Assembly: GCA_028719045.1 (NCBI GenBank)
Contig: JAQULD010000102.1
Location: forward strand, 1-5,309
Direction of reading: 5' to 3'
Length of the DNA: 5,309 bases
Origin: Candidatus Omnitrophota bacterium
GTDB taxonomy: Bacteria > Omnitrophota > Koll11 > Gygaellales > Profunditerraquicolaceae
This document shows, one piece after another, positions 1 to 5,309 of this stretch. The notes under the pieces are model-generated. The model did not search any database, was not told the DNA's origin, and saw only the letters and a program-made list of their open reading frames with translations. The stretch's first letter is position 1, and every line of letters starts with the position of its first letter. A program made the position numbers and the translations under genes.

Positions 1-107
1 AGCTTTGCGTTAATCGGGAGATTAAAATAATTGAGTTAAATAAAGAAATAGCCAGATTGGAAGAAGATTTAAAGCAGGCTCGCCGAGATATTAAAGGGGA
101 CGATTGA
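1..107 (+). CDS. C-terminal end of a coiled-coil protein (5' end outside window)
   Basis: The reading frame starting at base 3 is open from the window edge to a TGA at 105-107, giving the last 34 residues of a protein. The peptide is dominated by K, E, R, D with regularly spaced I and L (for example IIELNKEIARLEEDLKQA), as expected of an amphipathic coiled coil, and ends in a charged KGDD tail. This identifies no family: many structural, membrane-tethered and chaperone proteins end this way. Only 44 bases separate it from the next plus-strand gene, with no visible terminator, so the two may share a transcript. Function is unknown. Confidence 0.55.
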   Translation, partial: LCVNREIKIIELNKEIARLEEDLKQARRDIKGDD

Positions 108-140
108 TTTTTTAATTCTCTGTAGGGATAAAACTATACG

Positions 141-149
141 AGGGGGGGG
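141..149 (+). promoter_or_regulatory. Ribosome binding site made of an A plus eight G
   Basis: An A followed by an uninterrupted run of eight G lies two bases before the ATG at 152. It includes AGGGGG-like pairing to the anti-Shine-Dalgarno and supports the chosen start. An eight-base homopolymer is an unusual ribosome binding site. Slippage in the run would change spacing to the start codon without changing the reading frame. Confidence 0.55.
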
Positions 150-151
150 AA

Positions 152-481
152 ATGTTTAAAAGCAAAACGATTGTCTTTGTCTTGTTAGTGTTAGCATTTA
201 CGGCTAGTCTCGCATATTGCCAGGAAAAAGTGGAAACTCGGAAAATAATAACTACTGACGGAATAGTAACTAAGGTCGATGCAGTGGGAAATATAATCGA
301 AGTGAATACAAATGAAGGACAAATAGCATTTTCCGTTCCGGATGACGCAAGCATTACCCAGGGGACAAAAAAGATAGGTTTGATGGAGCTTGAAGTGAGC
401 GATCCAGTGACAATACAATATTACTGTCCTTTCCCAGGAAAATTCGTCGTGGTCAGCATCACGTATAATAAGAATTCCTGA
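152..481 (+). CDS. Small exported beta-rich protein of unknown function
   Basis: This 109-residue protein starts with a clear Sec signal peptide: MFKSK, then a hydrophobic core at about residues 7-20, ending in ASLAYC. The residue before the cysteine is Tyr, so this is not a good lipobox, and signal peptidase I cleavage after SLA (residue 21) is more likely. The mature part is about 88 residues of alternating hydrophobic and polar residues, with turns such as DAVGN and TNEGQ. It reads as a small beta-barrel or OB-like fold with the pattern G-x-V-x-x-V-D-x-x-G-x-x-I-x-V, seen in several families of small periplasmic domains. That fold assignment is inference, and no catalytic motif is seen. 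The G-rich ribosome binding site supports the start. alkD follows after 13 bases, so the two are probably cotranscribed, but the functions look unrelated. Confidence 0.8.
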   Translation: MFKSKTIVFVLLVLAFTASLAYCQEKVETRKIITTDGIVTKVDAVGNIIEVNTNEGQIAFSVPDDASITQGTKKIGLMELEVSDPVTIQYYCPFPGKFVVVSITYNKNS

Positions 482-494
482 TTATGGTTTAGAC

Positions 495-1205
495 ATGAAT
501 TTAAAAAAGTTAAAATTTGATTTACGAAAATACAGCGATAAGAATAAGGCTGAACTATTGCAGCGTTTTTTCAAAACCGGCCCCGGAGAATATGCCGATG
601 GGGATATTTTTCTCGGGATAACAGTGCCGAAGTTAAGGATTTTAGCCAAAGAATACCGAAGCTTGCCGCTTAATGAAACCTTGCGGCTGCTCAAATCCCG
701 GCTCCACGAAGAGCGGCTATTGTCTTTACTGATAGTCATTCTAAAATACCGCCAGGCGGATCTATCAGAAAAAGAAAAAATATATAAAGCTTACCTGGGC
801 CATACGAAATACATAAACAATTGGGACCTTGTGGATGTTACGGCAAAACATATTATTGGGGACTTTCTCAAGGATAAAAACAGGGCGCCGCTTTACAATT
901 TAGCGCGTTCTGCTTCTTTGTGGGAAAGAAGGATCGCGATTTTGTCTACTTTCCATTTCATCGCGAATAATGAATTCACGGATTCCCTGAAAATAGCGAA
1001 AATCCTGATTACTGACCGTCATGACCTGATACATAAAGCCGTAGGCTGGATGCTGCGGGAAGTGGGCAAGAAAGATATAGCCTGCGAAGAAAGGTTCCTT
1101 AAAGAATGCTACGCGGCAATGCCCAGGACTATGCTGCGATACGCTATCGAACTGTGCCCGGAAAGAAAAAGGCAATCATATTTACAAGGCGGTATCCACA
1201 AGTAA
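495..1205 (+). CDS. alkD: AlkD-family DNA alkylation repair protein (DNA glycosylase-like)
   Basis: This cytoplasmic protein of 236 residues matches the usual length of the HEAT-like-repeat AlkD family. Characterised members remove positively charged N3- and N7-alkylated purines (such as 7-methylguanine and 3-methyladenine) from DNA without flipping the base. Family landmarks are visible: GDIFLGITVPKLR (residues 36-48), HEERLLSLLI (71-80), NNWDLVD (108-114), WERRIA (143-148) and KAVGWMLREVG (181-191). By position, W110, D114, R145 or R146 and W185 correspond to the active-site Trp, Asp, Arg and Trp of Bacillus cereus AlkD, so the site looks intact. The start at 495 has no strong Shine-Dalgarno. 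The upstream ORF ends 13 bases earlier, so translation may be coupled. The only nearer ATG, at 484, runs into a stop after two codons. The 3' end overlaps the convergent pirin gene by 24 bases. Family assignment is firm; exact substrate is inferred. Confidence 0.93.
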   Translation: MNLKKLKFDLRKYSDKNKAELLQRFFKTGPGEYADGDIFLGITVPKLRILAKEYRSLPLNETLRLLKSRLHEERLLSLLIVILKYRQADLSEKEKIYKAYLGHTKYINNWDLVDVTAKHIIGDFLKDKNRAPLYNLARSASLWERRIAILSTFHFIANNEFTDSLKIAKILITDRHDLIHKAVGWMLREVGKKDIACEERFLKECYAAMPRTMLRYAIELCPERKRQSYLQGGIHK

Positions 1206-1895
1206 AAATTCCGCGTCTTTGCTCGCGGTAAGAGACAATTCTTTTTCATCGGTTATTTCCGCCGCTCCGAATTCCCGGATAAGATTATTATTGAGCATTA
1301 CCGGCCCTCCCTCAAGCACATAAAGATAAACACCCCGGCCGGCCTTTAATGTATACCCGACTGCCTTGCCTTGCGCGAGAAAACAGGAATACACTTCCAC
1401 GTCGGAGAATATCTTAAGCGCTTCAGGATTTTTGTTTGATGCCAGCGGAAACAATTTATTCGTCCTCTCCTCTTTCTCCACTTTTTTCTGTTCTACAGAA
1501 GGCTTCAAATTACGCCCGGAAGGTAAAAACCACATTTGAACGAATCTCAGAGGAGCGTCTTTACGGTTATTGATCTCTGAATGCCACATGCCTGAACCAA
1601 CCGTTGTATGCTGCACCCATCCTTTTTTAAGCACGCCGCCTTTACCATGCTCATCCGCGTGGCGGAATTCTCCTTCGGCGCAATAGGTCACCACTTCAAT
1701 ATTGCTATGCGGGTGCAGCGGCCAAACCGCTCCCGCAGAAAGGGTATCGTCATTAAAAACGCGCAACAACCCGAAATTCATATAACGGCTATCACGGTAT
1801 TGATCGAATGAAAAATTCCACCTGCCGGAAAAAGTGCCGGCCTCTATCTCTCCGCCTGCCTGGTAAATCTCTGTTGGTTTGCGCACAGTTATCAT
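1182..1895 (-). CDS. Pirin family protein (bicupin, YhhW-like quercetinase family)
   Basis: A 237-residue cytoplasmic pirin-family protein; about 230 residues is typical of the YhhW branch. The N-terminal cupin carries HPHSNIEVVTY (residues 61-71) and GSGMWHSE (100-107), giving the expected metal set H61, H63, H105 and E107. The metal site is therefore complete. The second half (from about residue 125) is the degenerate C-terminal cupin, including YTLKAGRGVYLYVLEGG. Some members cleave quercetin with O2 in vitro, but the physiological role of most is unknown. The frame stays open upstream to 2018, but I chose the ATG at 1895. It is preceded by a strong AAGGAGA, and the homologous pirin N-terminus (VRKPTEIYQAGG) begins there. 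The gene runs tail to tail into alkD with a 24-base overlap and no terminator between them. It diverges from the pseudopilin gene. Confidence 0.93.
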   Translation of the reverse strand: MITVRKPTEIYQAGGEIEAGTFSGRWNFSFDQYRDSRYMNFGLLRVFNDDTLSAGAVWPLHPHSNIEVVTYCAEGEFRHADEHGKGGVLKKGWVQHTTVGSGMWHSEINNRKDAPLRFVQMWFLPSGRNLKPSVEQKKVEKEERTNKLFPLASNKNPEALKIFSDVEVYSCFLAQGKAVGYTLKAGRGVYLYVLEGGPVMLNNNLIREFGAAEITDEKELSLTASKDAEFLLVDTAL

Positions 1896-1898
1896 AAG

Positions 1899-1906
1899 TC
1901 TCCTTT
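1899..1906 (-). promoter_or_regulatory. Shine-Dalgarno that fixes the pirin start
   Basis: Read on the minus strand, this is AAAGGAGA, three bases before the ATG at 1895. It is a near-consensus site and decides against the 41-residue upstream extension of the open frame. Confidence 0.8.
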
Positions 1907-1987
1907 CGGGACTGGTGGGGTTTTCTTCGCTATTCCATCCCTTCTTTGTAATTAAGATGTAAAAACCGCGAAAAAGTTTCAAAAAAG

Positions 1988-2004
1988 ATCTTTCAGAGAA
2001 AGAT
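1988..2004. repeat. Perfect 7-bp inverted repeat in the pirin/pseudopilin intergenic gap
   Basis: ATCTTTC-AGA-GAAAGAT is a perfect inverted repeat with a 3-base centre. Its right edge abuts the TTGAAA -35 box of the proposed pseudopilin promoter, the position expected of an operator. Read on the minus strand, the second arm is followed by CTTTTTT, so it could also act as a weak intrinsic terminator for transcripts heading toward pirin. The stem has only two G:C pairs, which makes a strong terminator unlikely. Chance occurrence in A+T-rich DNA is possible. Confidence 0.4.
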
Positions 2005-2032
2005 TGAAAATAAGACAAAAATAAGATATATT
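2004..2032 (+). promoter_or_regulatory. Sigma70-type promoter for the pseudopilin-lipoprotein pair
   Basis: TTGAAA (2004-2009) and TATATT (2027-2032) are separated by exactly 17 bases, each one mismatch from consensus TTGACA and TATAAT. Predicted initiation near 2039 falls just before the Shine-Dalgarno GGAAGGTG (2041-2048), giving a very short leader. A 10-base palindrome, ATATTAATAT (2028-2037), overlaps the -10 and start region. No similarly good promoter was seen for pirin on the opposite strand. Confidence 0.5.
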
Positions 2033-2052
2033 AATATCAGGGAAGGTGAAAT

Positions 2053-2622
2053 ATGAAAAAAACCGGTTTTACCCTGATAGAACTCATTGTAGTCATCGCG
2101 ATAATCGCTGTCCTGGCAGCTATTATCGCTCCCAACGCTTTCAAAGCGGTTGAAAAAGCAAAGATCGCCCACCTTATCGGAGATTTTAACGCAATCCGGA
2201 CCGCCACACTTAATTATTATTCGGAAATAGGGTTTTGGCCGCCTGATGTATGCCCAAACGACGACCCTGGTTTTACCAGCCCAACCCCTCATAATGTGAT
2301 AACCGGAGGAGCTCCCGGCTGCCTGGGCCCCTATGGATTACCCGCTAATTGGCAGGCAATAGCCAATAATAACTGGGACGGCCCGTATCTGGAAAAGTAT
2401 CCGGCGGCAAACCCATGGGGCGGCAGCTATGATTTCGAAAACTGGGACACAGATCTGGCGCTTCCCGACCCAAGGGGCATTTATATCACTGTAAGGGGAT
2501 TGTCGCGCGGCGTAATAGACCACCTCAAGAATATGGGGGATAAATTTCCTTTTTCTATCAGCGAAACCGTACGCTGGACAGACACTATCACAAGCAAAAT
2601 GGTCGACTTGGTGAATAATTAA
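2053..2622 (+). CDS. GspG-like major pseudopilin / type IV pilin-like protein
   Basis: This 189-residue protein has a textbook class III leader, MKKTG|FTLIE. The prepilin peptidase site lies between G5 and F6, E10 sits at mature position 5, and a hydrophobic helix follows to about residue 26. The amphipathic helix extends through AFKAVEKAKIA and NAIRTATLNYYSEIG (46-60). The stretch NNWDGPYLEKYP-ANPWGGSYDF (106-128) matches the W-x-GPYL...PWG-x-x-Y signature of GspG, the major subunit of the type II secretion pseudopilus. Unusual points are an insertion containing C67 and C90 that could pair in a disulfide, Asn in place of the common Asp before PWG, and a non-canonical C-terminus lacking the Gly/Asp-rich calcium-binding segment of classic GspG. 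No other secretion genes are in view, so it may be a stand-alone pseudopilin rather than gspG. GGAAGGTG supports the start. The lipoprotein gene overlaps its stop. Confidence 0.88.
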   Translation: MKKTGFTLIELIVVIAIIAVLAAIIAPNAFKAVEKAKIAHLIGDFNAIRTATLNYYSEIGFWPPDVCPNDDPGFTSPTPHNVITGGAPGCLGPYGLPANWQAIANNNWDGPYLEKYPAANPWGGSYDFENWDTDLALPDPRGIYITVRGLSRGVIDHLKNMGDKFPFSISETVRWTDTITSKMVDLVNN

Positions 2623-3152
2623 TGTTAATTCCTTCTTGCCGGTTTACCAATAGAAGTTTATGTTTTACGATTATGCTCTTTAGCCTGGCCGCGATGGCGG
2701 GTTGCCAGGCCTTTGAGTCTCCCGTCCAAAGAGATGAACAGCGGATGCGGAATTTATTCGCCATCCCGAAAACAGCCCAACTTATTTCCCTGAAAGCTTC
2801 GCCTGCGCAAAGCGGCACGTTTGGCCGCGAAGGATTGCGCGTTTTCGCCGTTTTTCAGCTAAACGCTGATCAATCGGCCAAGTTCCGCGAATCGGCTGAA
2901 AAATTGAAATGGGCGCCCTTACCTGTTTCTCAAAAAATCCGCCAATTTAAAAATCCTCCGATTGAGTTATCGCAGTTCAACGAAAACGGAATTTATCTCT
3001 GCAAGGTGGTCACCGGACAATACATACGCCACAAGTATAGCGAAGAAACTATCGACGCCGCGAACGCCCCCGGGGAATTTACAGCCTATTATATCGGCAT
3101 ATTAGACTTTAACACCCACAGGCTGTATACGGTTTATAAATCGTATTACTAA
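2622..3152 (+). CDS. Predicted lipoprotein of unknown function
   Basis: A 176-residue protein with an N-terminal export signal: Arg residues at 7 and 11, a hydrophobic segment at about 14-26, and MAGC with C28 as the likely lipidated cysteine. The -3 residue of the lipobox is Met rather than Leu, a tolerated variation. The mature part starts QAFESPVQRDEQRMRNLF and continues into a mixed alpha/beta domain of about 140 residues, with FGREGLRVFAVFQL (68-81), GIYLCKV and YYIGILDFNTHRLYTVY. I recognise no named family and see no catalytic motif. The ATG shares one base with the pseudopilin TAA (TAATG), and GGTGA (2610-2614) sits seven bases upstream, so translation is almost certainly coupled. This ties the product to the pseudopilin, perhaps as an envelope partner; the role is inference. 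It ends 26 bases from the convergent secreted-protein gene with no convincing terminator. Confidence 0.8.
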   Translation: MLIPSCRFTNRSLCFTIMLFSLAAMAGCQAFESPVQRDEQRMRNLFAIPKTAQLISLKASPAQSGTFGREGLRVFAVFQLNADQSAKFRESAEKLKWAPLPVSQKIRQFKNPPIELSQFNENGIYLCKVVTGQYIRHKYSEETIDAANAPGEFTAYYIGILDFNTHRLYTVYKSYY

Positions 3153-3178
3153 AAACTTTTGAAGAAATTCGGCAGGCT

Positions 3179-4402
3179 TTATTTTTTCAGGATGATATCA
3201 TCGATAATCGCGTCTTCGCCGTCGCAGGCGGGAGAAGTGGTCTGGCTGAGCCGGACACTGCCCGCGCCATGGTTCTCAAGCCTTAAGATCACGGTTTGCT
3301 TTTTGTAGCGCGACAAATCCACGGTCACCGTACTCCATTCTCCGCTGTAAATTTTCTCATACACTGTTTCCTGCCCGGCCGGCCCTTTTACAATCACTTT
3401 TAACAAACCATCGCTCCAGGATTTATCCAATTCGCTATATACCGCGCTATGGCGTAAAAACTGTAAAGTTATCTTATCCCAATCAGGCAGAAGGACTTTC
3501 TTTTCTATCCAACTCGTCTTATCCCCTCCCCAATTACAGGCAGGGATCACGGCAACGCCTTTTCTCCCGAAACTCTCCGCTTCCCAATAAGCGTCAGAAT
3601 CCCAGTTTTCGGAACAGCCGGAGATCCAGCCGTTAAGATCACTATCAAACATCCACTCAGTACCCGTATCGGCGGGTTCCCTGGCCGCGTCTTTAACGGG
3701 AGCCGCGTATTGCCTGTCCTCTTTCGGTTTTGCTTCGAGGGCGTCGGCAGATTTAAGGGTCAACGCGAAAATTTCTGAAAAAGGGCGGTCGCTTATCCAG
3801 CTGTCAGTGACAAGTATATCCCTTAACGGCTCCAAAGGGCGCGGATTGGCAAAACTTATATGAAAAATGCTGCAGTCTTTGCGCACCGGGTTACTGCCGA
3901 GGGATTTTATCCTGGCGCCTTCCTTGGACCACTCCCCGGGGCCAAGGCGGAACCAATCCCAGAAAACGGGCACGGACAGTGATCTATACGCTCCGTCCTG
4001 ATAAGCGAAGATAACGGTAATAACCGCGTAAAAATACCTGTCCCCGTATAAACGCAACAGCTCATCATGTTCGTAAATATTGCCGTAATTGCCTCCGGAG
4101 AGGAAATGCAATTCCTCCACTTTCATCCCGGGCCGTATCGGCACAACGAATAAATTATTGCCTTCGAGGTTTATCCGGCCATAATCTCTCCAGCCGTCCG
4201 CCCCGCGCACAAGAAAATCAACGCCGTCGTATTTTAAGTATTTACTGGCGAATTTATTCGCTCCCGCTCCGGCGGCGCTGAAATTATCCCGAGAATTCTT
4301 GGTAAGAAAATAAAAATTACCCTGTTTTTCCCAAAGCGCGGCCGCCCATAAAACCTGTACGGGGAACAAAACCATGAACGCGGAGCATAAGATTTTTTTC
4401 AT
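3179..4402 (-). CDS. Secreted two-domain beta-sandwich protein, probably carbohydrate-binding
   Basis: A 407-residue protein beginning with a signal peptide (MKKILC, hydrophobic core, LWAAA; cleavage near residue 20-22). Residues about 23-220 form a first beta-rich domain with DGVDFLV, VPIRPGMKVEELHFLSGG and SVPVFWDW. This pattern of small-molecule or sugar-binding beta-sandwiches often accompanies polysaccharide-degrading enzymes. An A/E/K/P-rich linker (about 221-247) leads to a second domain (about 250-407) starting WMFDSDLNGWISG and ending EDAIIDDIILKK, the layout of galactose-binding-like jelly rolls. No catalytic motif is evident. Domain names are inference from pattern. The start at 4402 was chosen over the open frame to 4498 because AGGAGA lies just upstream and a signal peptide follows at once; the longer version would run through the glycosidase gene. 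It is the second gene of an operon with the GH1 enzyme, which favours a role in glycan binding. Confidence 0.82.
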   Translation of the reverse strand: MKKILCSAFMVLFPVQVLWAAALWEKQGNFYFLTKNSRDNFSAAGAGANKFASKYLKYDGVDFLVRGADGWRDYGRINLEGNNLFVVPIRPGMKVEELHFLSGGNYGNIYEHDELLRLYGDRYFYAVITVIFAYQDGAYRSLSVPVFWDWFRLGPGEWSKEGARIKSLGSNPVRKDCSIFHISFANPRPLEPLRDILVTDSWISDRPFSEIFALTLKSADALEAKPKEDRQYAAPVKDAAREPADTGTEWMFDSDLNGWISGCSENWDSDAYWEAESFGRKGVAVIPACNWGGDKTSWIEKKVLLPDWDKITLQFLRHSAVYSELDKSWSDGLLKVIVKGPAGQETVYEKIYSGEWSTVTVDLSRYKKQTVILRLENHGAGSVRLSQTTSPACDGEDAIIDDIILKK

Positions 4403-4405
4403 TAT

Positions 4406-4411
4406 TCTCCT
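4406..4411 (-). promoter_or_regulatory. Shine-Dalgarno overlapping the upstream stop codon
   Basis: On the minus strand the sequence TAGGAGAATAATG contains the TAG stop of the GH1 gene (4412-4410), the Shine-Dalgarno AGGAGA and the ATG at 4402. Ribosomes finishing the glycosidase release directly on the next start signal, so the two genes are expected to be translationally coupled. Confidence 0.8.
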
Positions 4412-5309
4412 ATTCTTCCAAAATCCCTGTTTTACAGACCCGGGCGAACAAATCAGCGCTTTGCCTGACGGTCCTTTTATAGGTATTATAATCCACATCG
4501 ATCAACCCGAACCTGGGGCCAAAACCCTTGTCCCATTCAAAATTATCTATAAGCGACCAGTAAAGATAACCCCGGACATTAACGCCTTTTTCCAGGGCAA
4601 GGTGGATACTTTTTAAGTGCGCGCGAATATAATCCCAGCGTTCACCGTCATCCCGCGTGCAGATGCCGTTTTCCGTAATAATAACCGGCAAGGCATATGG
4701 CTTTAGTTTAAGCAGCACATCGCCTAAACCTTCGGGATAAATATCCCAGCCCAGGGAATTTTTCTTAACCGGATGATGATTACGGTCGCAGACATCCGTA
4801 AGAAAATTGGCGGCCCCCCAATTTTTAAGATGGACCAATTGCCGCGAATAATAATTGACGCCGACGAAATCCATGGCTTTATGGCGCGCTATCGCGTCGA
4901 GAAACCCCAGCTTAAACAATTTATTCCTGAGGCTGGCGGCAAAACGGCTCTTCGCGTCCTGCGCGCAGGGCACAAATGCCTGTGTATACTGGGAAATACC
5001 TACAAAAGGCTTAACAAGCTTTAACTCTTTGTAAATATTATGTATGAGCCGGTAGGCTTTGACATGCCCCAATAAAAGGTTGCCTTCCACTGCCCTGGCT
5101 TGCAGCAATGATTTTTTCTGCGGGGGCCATGCCCCGAAAAGATAGGCATGGGAAATATATATCGTGGGTTCATTGATAGTGATCCAATAGCGGACATGTT
5201 TTGCCAAAGCCCTGACTACAAAATCACAATAACGCTTGAAATAAGAGGCCGAACGCTTTTTCTCCCAGCCGCCTGCTTTAGCCAGCCAAACAGGATTGGT
5301 AAAATGATG
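4410..5309 (-). CDS. Glycoside hydrolase family 1 (beta-glucosidase/beta-galactosidase-like), 5' end outside window
   Basis: The visible 299 residues start at HHFTNPVW and end at a TAG (4412-4410). GH1 enzymes are usually about 440-450 residues, so roughly 120-150 N-terminal residues are missing. Retaining-mechanism landmarks are intact. The acid/base Glu is in TINEP (visible residue 47, codon 5169-5171) and the nucleophile Glu is in ITENG (residue 213, codon 4671-4673). Also present are the second His of HHF, DFVGVNYYS (147-155) and YWSLIDNFEW (250-259), whose E258 and W259 hold the glycon. The last motif fits unphosphorylated glucosides or galactosides, not the Ser/Lys/Tyr site of 6-phospho-beta-glycosidases. 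The frame is open through a TTG at 5207 with GH1 homology upstream, so the gene does not begin there. Cellular location cannot be judged without the N-terminus. It is the first visible gene of an operon with the secreted protein. Confidence 0.95.
   Translation of the reverse strand, partial: HHFTNPVWLAKAGGWEKKRSASYFKRYCDFVVRALAKHVRYWITINEPTIYISHAYLFGAWPPQKKSLLQARAVEGNLLLGHVKAYRLIHNIYKELKLVKPFVGISQYTQAFVPCAQDAKSRFAASLRNKLFKLGFLDAIARHKAMDFVGVNYYSRQLVHLKNWGAANFLTDVCDRNHHPVKKNSLGWDIYPEGLGDVLLKLKPYALPVIITENGICTRDDGERWDYIRAHLKSIHLALEKGVNVRGYLYWSLIDNFEWDKGFGPRFGLIDVDYNTYKRTVRQSADLFARVCKTGILEE

Noticed and set aside
112..354. Open frames antisense to the small exported protein and similar frames opposite alkD, pirin, the pseudopilin and GH1
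   Set aside because: They have no ribosome binding site or recognisable protein features and lie opposite genes with firm protein evidence.
1825..1842. GCCGG direct repeat and GCCGGC palindrome
   Set aside because: It lies inside the conserved pirin coding sequence (SGRW to EAGTF region) and is explained by codon content.
1896..2018. Open-frame extension of the pirin gene by 41 residues
   Set aside because: The pirin homology begins at the ATG at 1895, which has a strong AAGGAGA upstream. The extension is A+T-rich intergenic DNA with the promoter and inverted-repeat region at its edge.
3153..3178. Bidirectional terminator between the two convergent genes
   Set aside because: Short A and T runs are present (AAAACTTTT, then TTTATTTTTT just beyond), but I found no stem with a useful G:C content on either strand.
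4403..4498. Longer start for the secreted protein at 4498
   Set aside because: It would overlap the C-terminus of the GH1 enzyme by 89 bases and place 32 residues before an obvious signal peptide that has its own Shine-Dalgarno.
5205..5207. TTG as start of the glycosidase
   Set aside because: The frame stays open to the window edge and the upstream residues (HHFTNPVW, GGWEKK, YFKRYCDFVVRAL) are conserved GH1 sequence, so the gene is truncated by the window, not starting here.
1..5309. CRISPR array, tRNA/rRNA, insertion sequence, defence or toxin-antitoxin system
   Set aside because: No repeated spacer pattern, no cloverleaf or rRNA-like sequence, no transposase or terminal inverted repeats, and no gene with defence-like motifs were seen on either strand.

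Overview
The window carries seven genes plus the tail of an eighth, packed tightly. There are no RNA genes, mobile elements or CRISPR arrays. The organism looks like an uncultured Gram-negative bacterium. Signal peptides, a lipoprotein and a GspG-like pseudopilin point to an outer-membrane cell plan. The type IV pilin leader closely resembles those common in Omnitrophota and neighbouring PVC or Elusimicrobiota genomes. That placement is an inference from style, not proof. Positions 1 to about 480 are visibly richer in A+T than the rest.

Layout. Positions 1-107 hold the end of a plus-strand gene for a charged coiled-coil protein. Next come a small exported protein (152-481) and an AlkD-type DNA alkylation repair enzyme (495-1205), both on the plus strand. 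A pirin/quercetinase-family cupin protein (1182-1895, minus strand) converges on alkD, and their 3' ends overlap by 24 bases. The largest intergenic gap (1896-2052, 157 bases) separates the pirin gene from a divergent plus-strand pair: a GspG-like pseudopilin (2053-2622) and a one-base-overlapping lipoprotein gene (2622-3152). The gap holds a good sigma70-type promoter for the pair and a perfect 7-bp inverted repeat beside its -35 box. The right third is a minus-strand operon. It has a family 1 glycoside hydrolase (4410 to the window edge, 5' end missing), followed by a secreted two-domain beta-rich protein (3179-4402). The Shine-Dalgarno of the second gene contains the stop codon of the first.

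How the genes work together. The clearest functional unit is the glycosidase plus the secreted, probably carbohydrate-binding protein, suggesting beta-glycoside use. The pseudopilin and lipoprotein form a second two-gene unit, probably at the cell envelope. AlkD (alkylated-base removal) and pirin are ordinary housekeeping or stress proteins with no evident link to the other units. I found no defence system or clearly new machine. The least explained elements are the lipoprotein, the two-domain secreted protein, the modified pseudopilin and the inverted repeat. No stretch longer than 300 bases lacks a gene.
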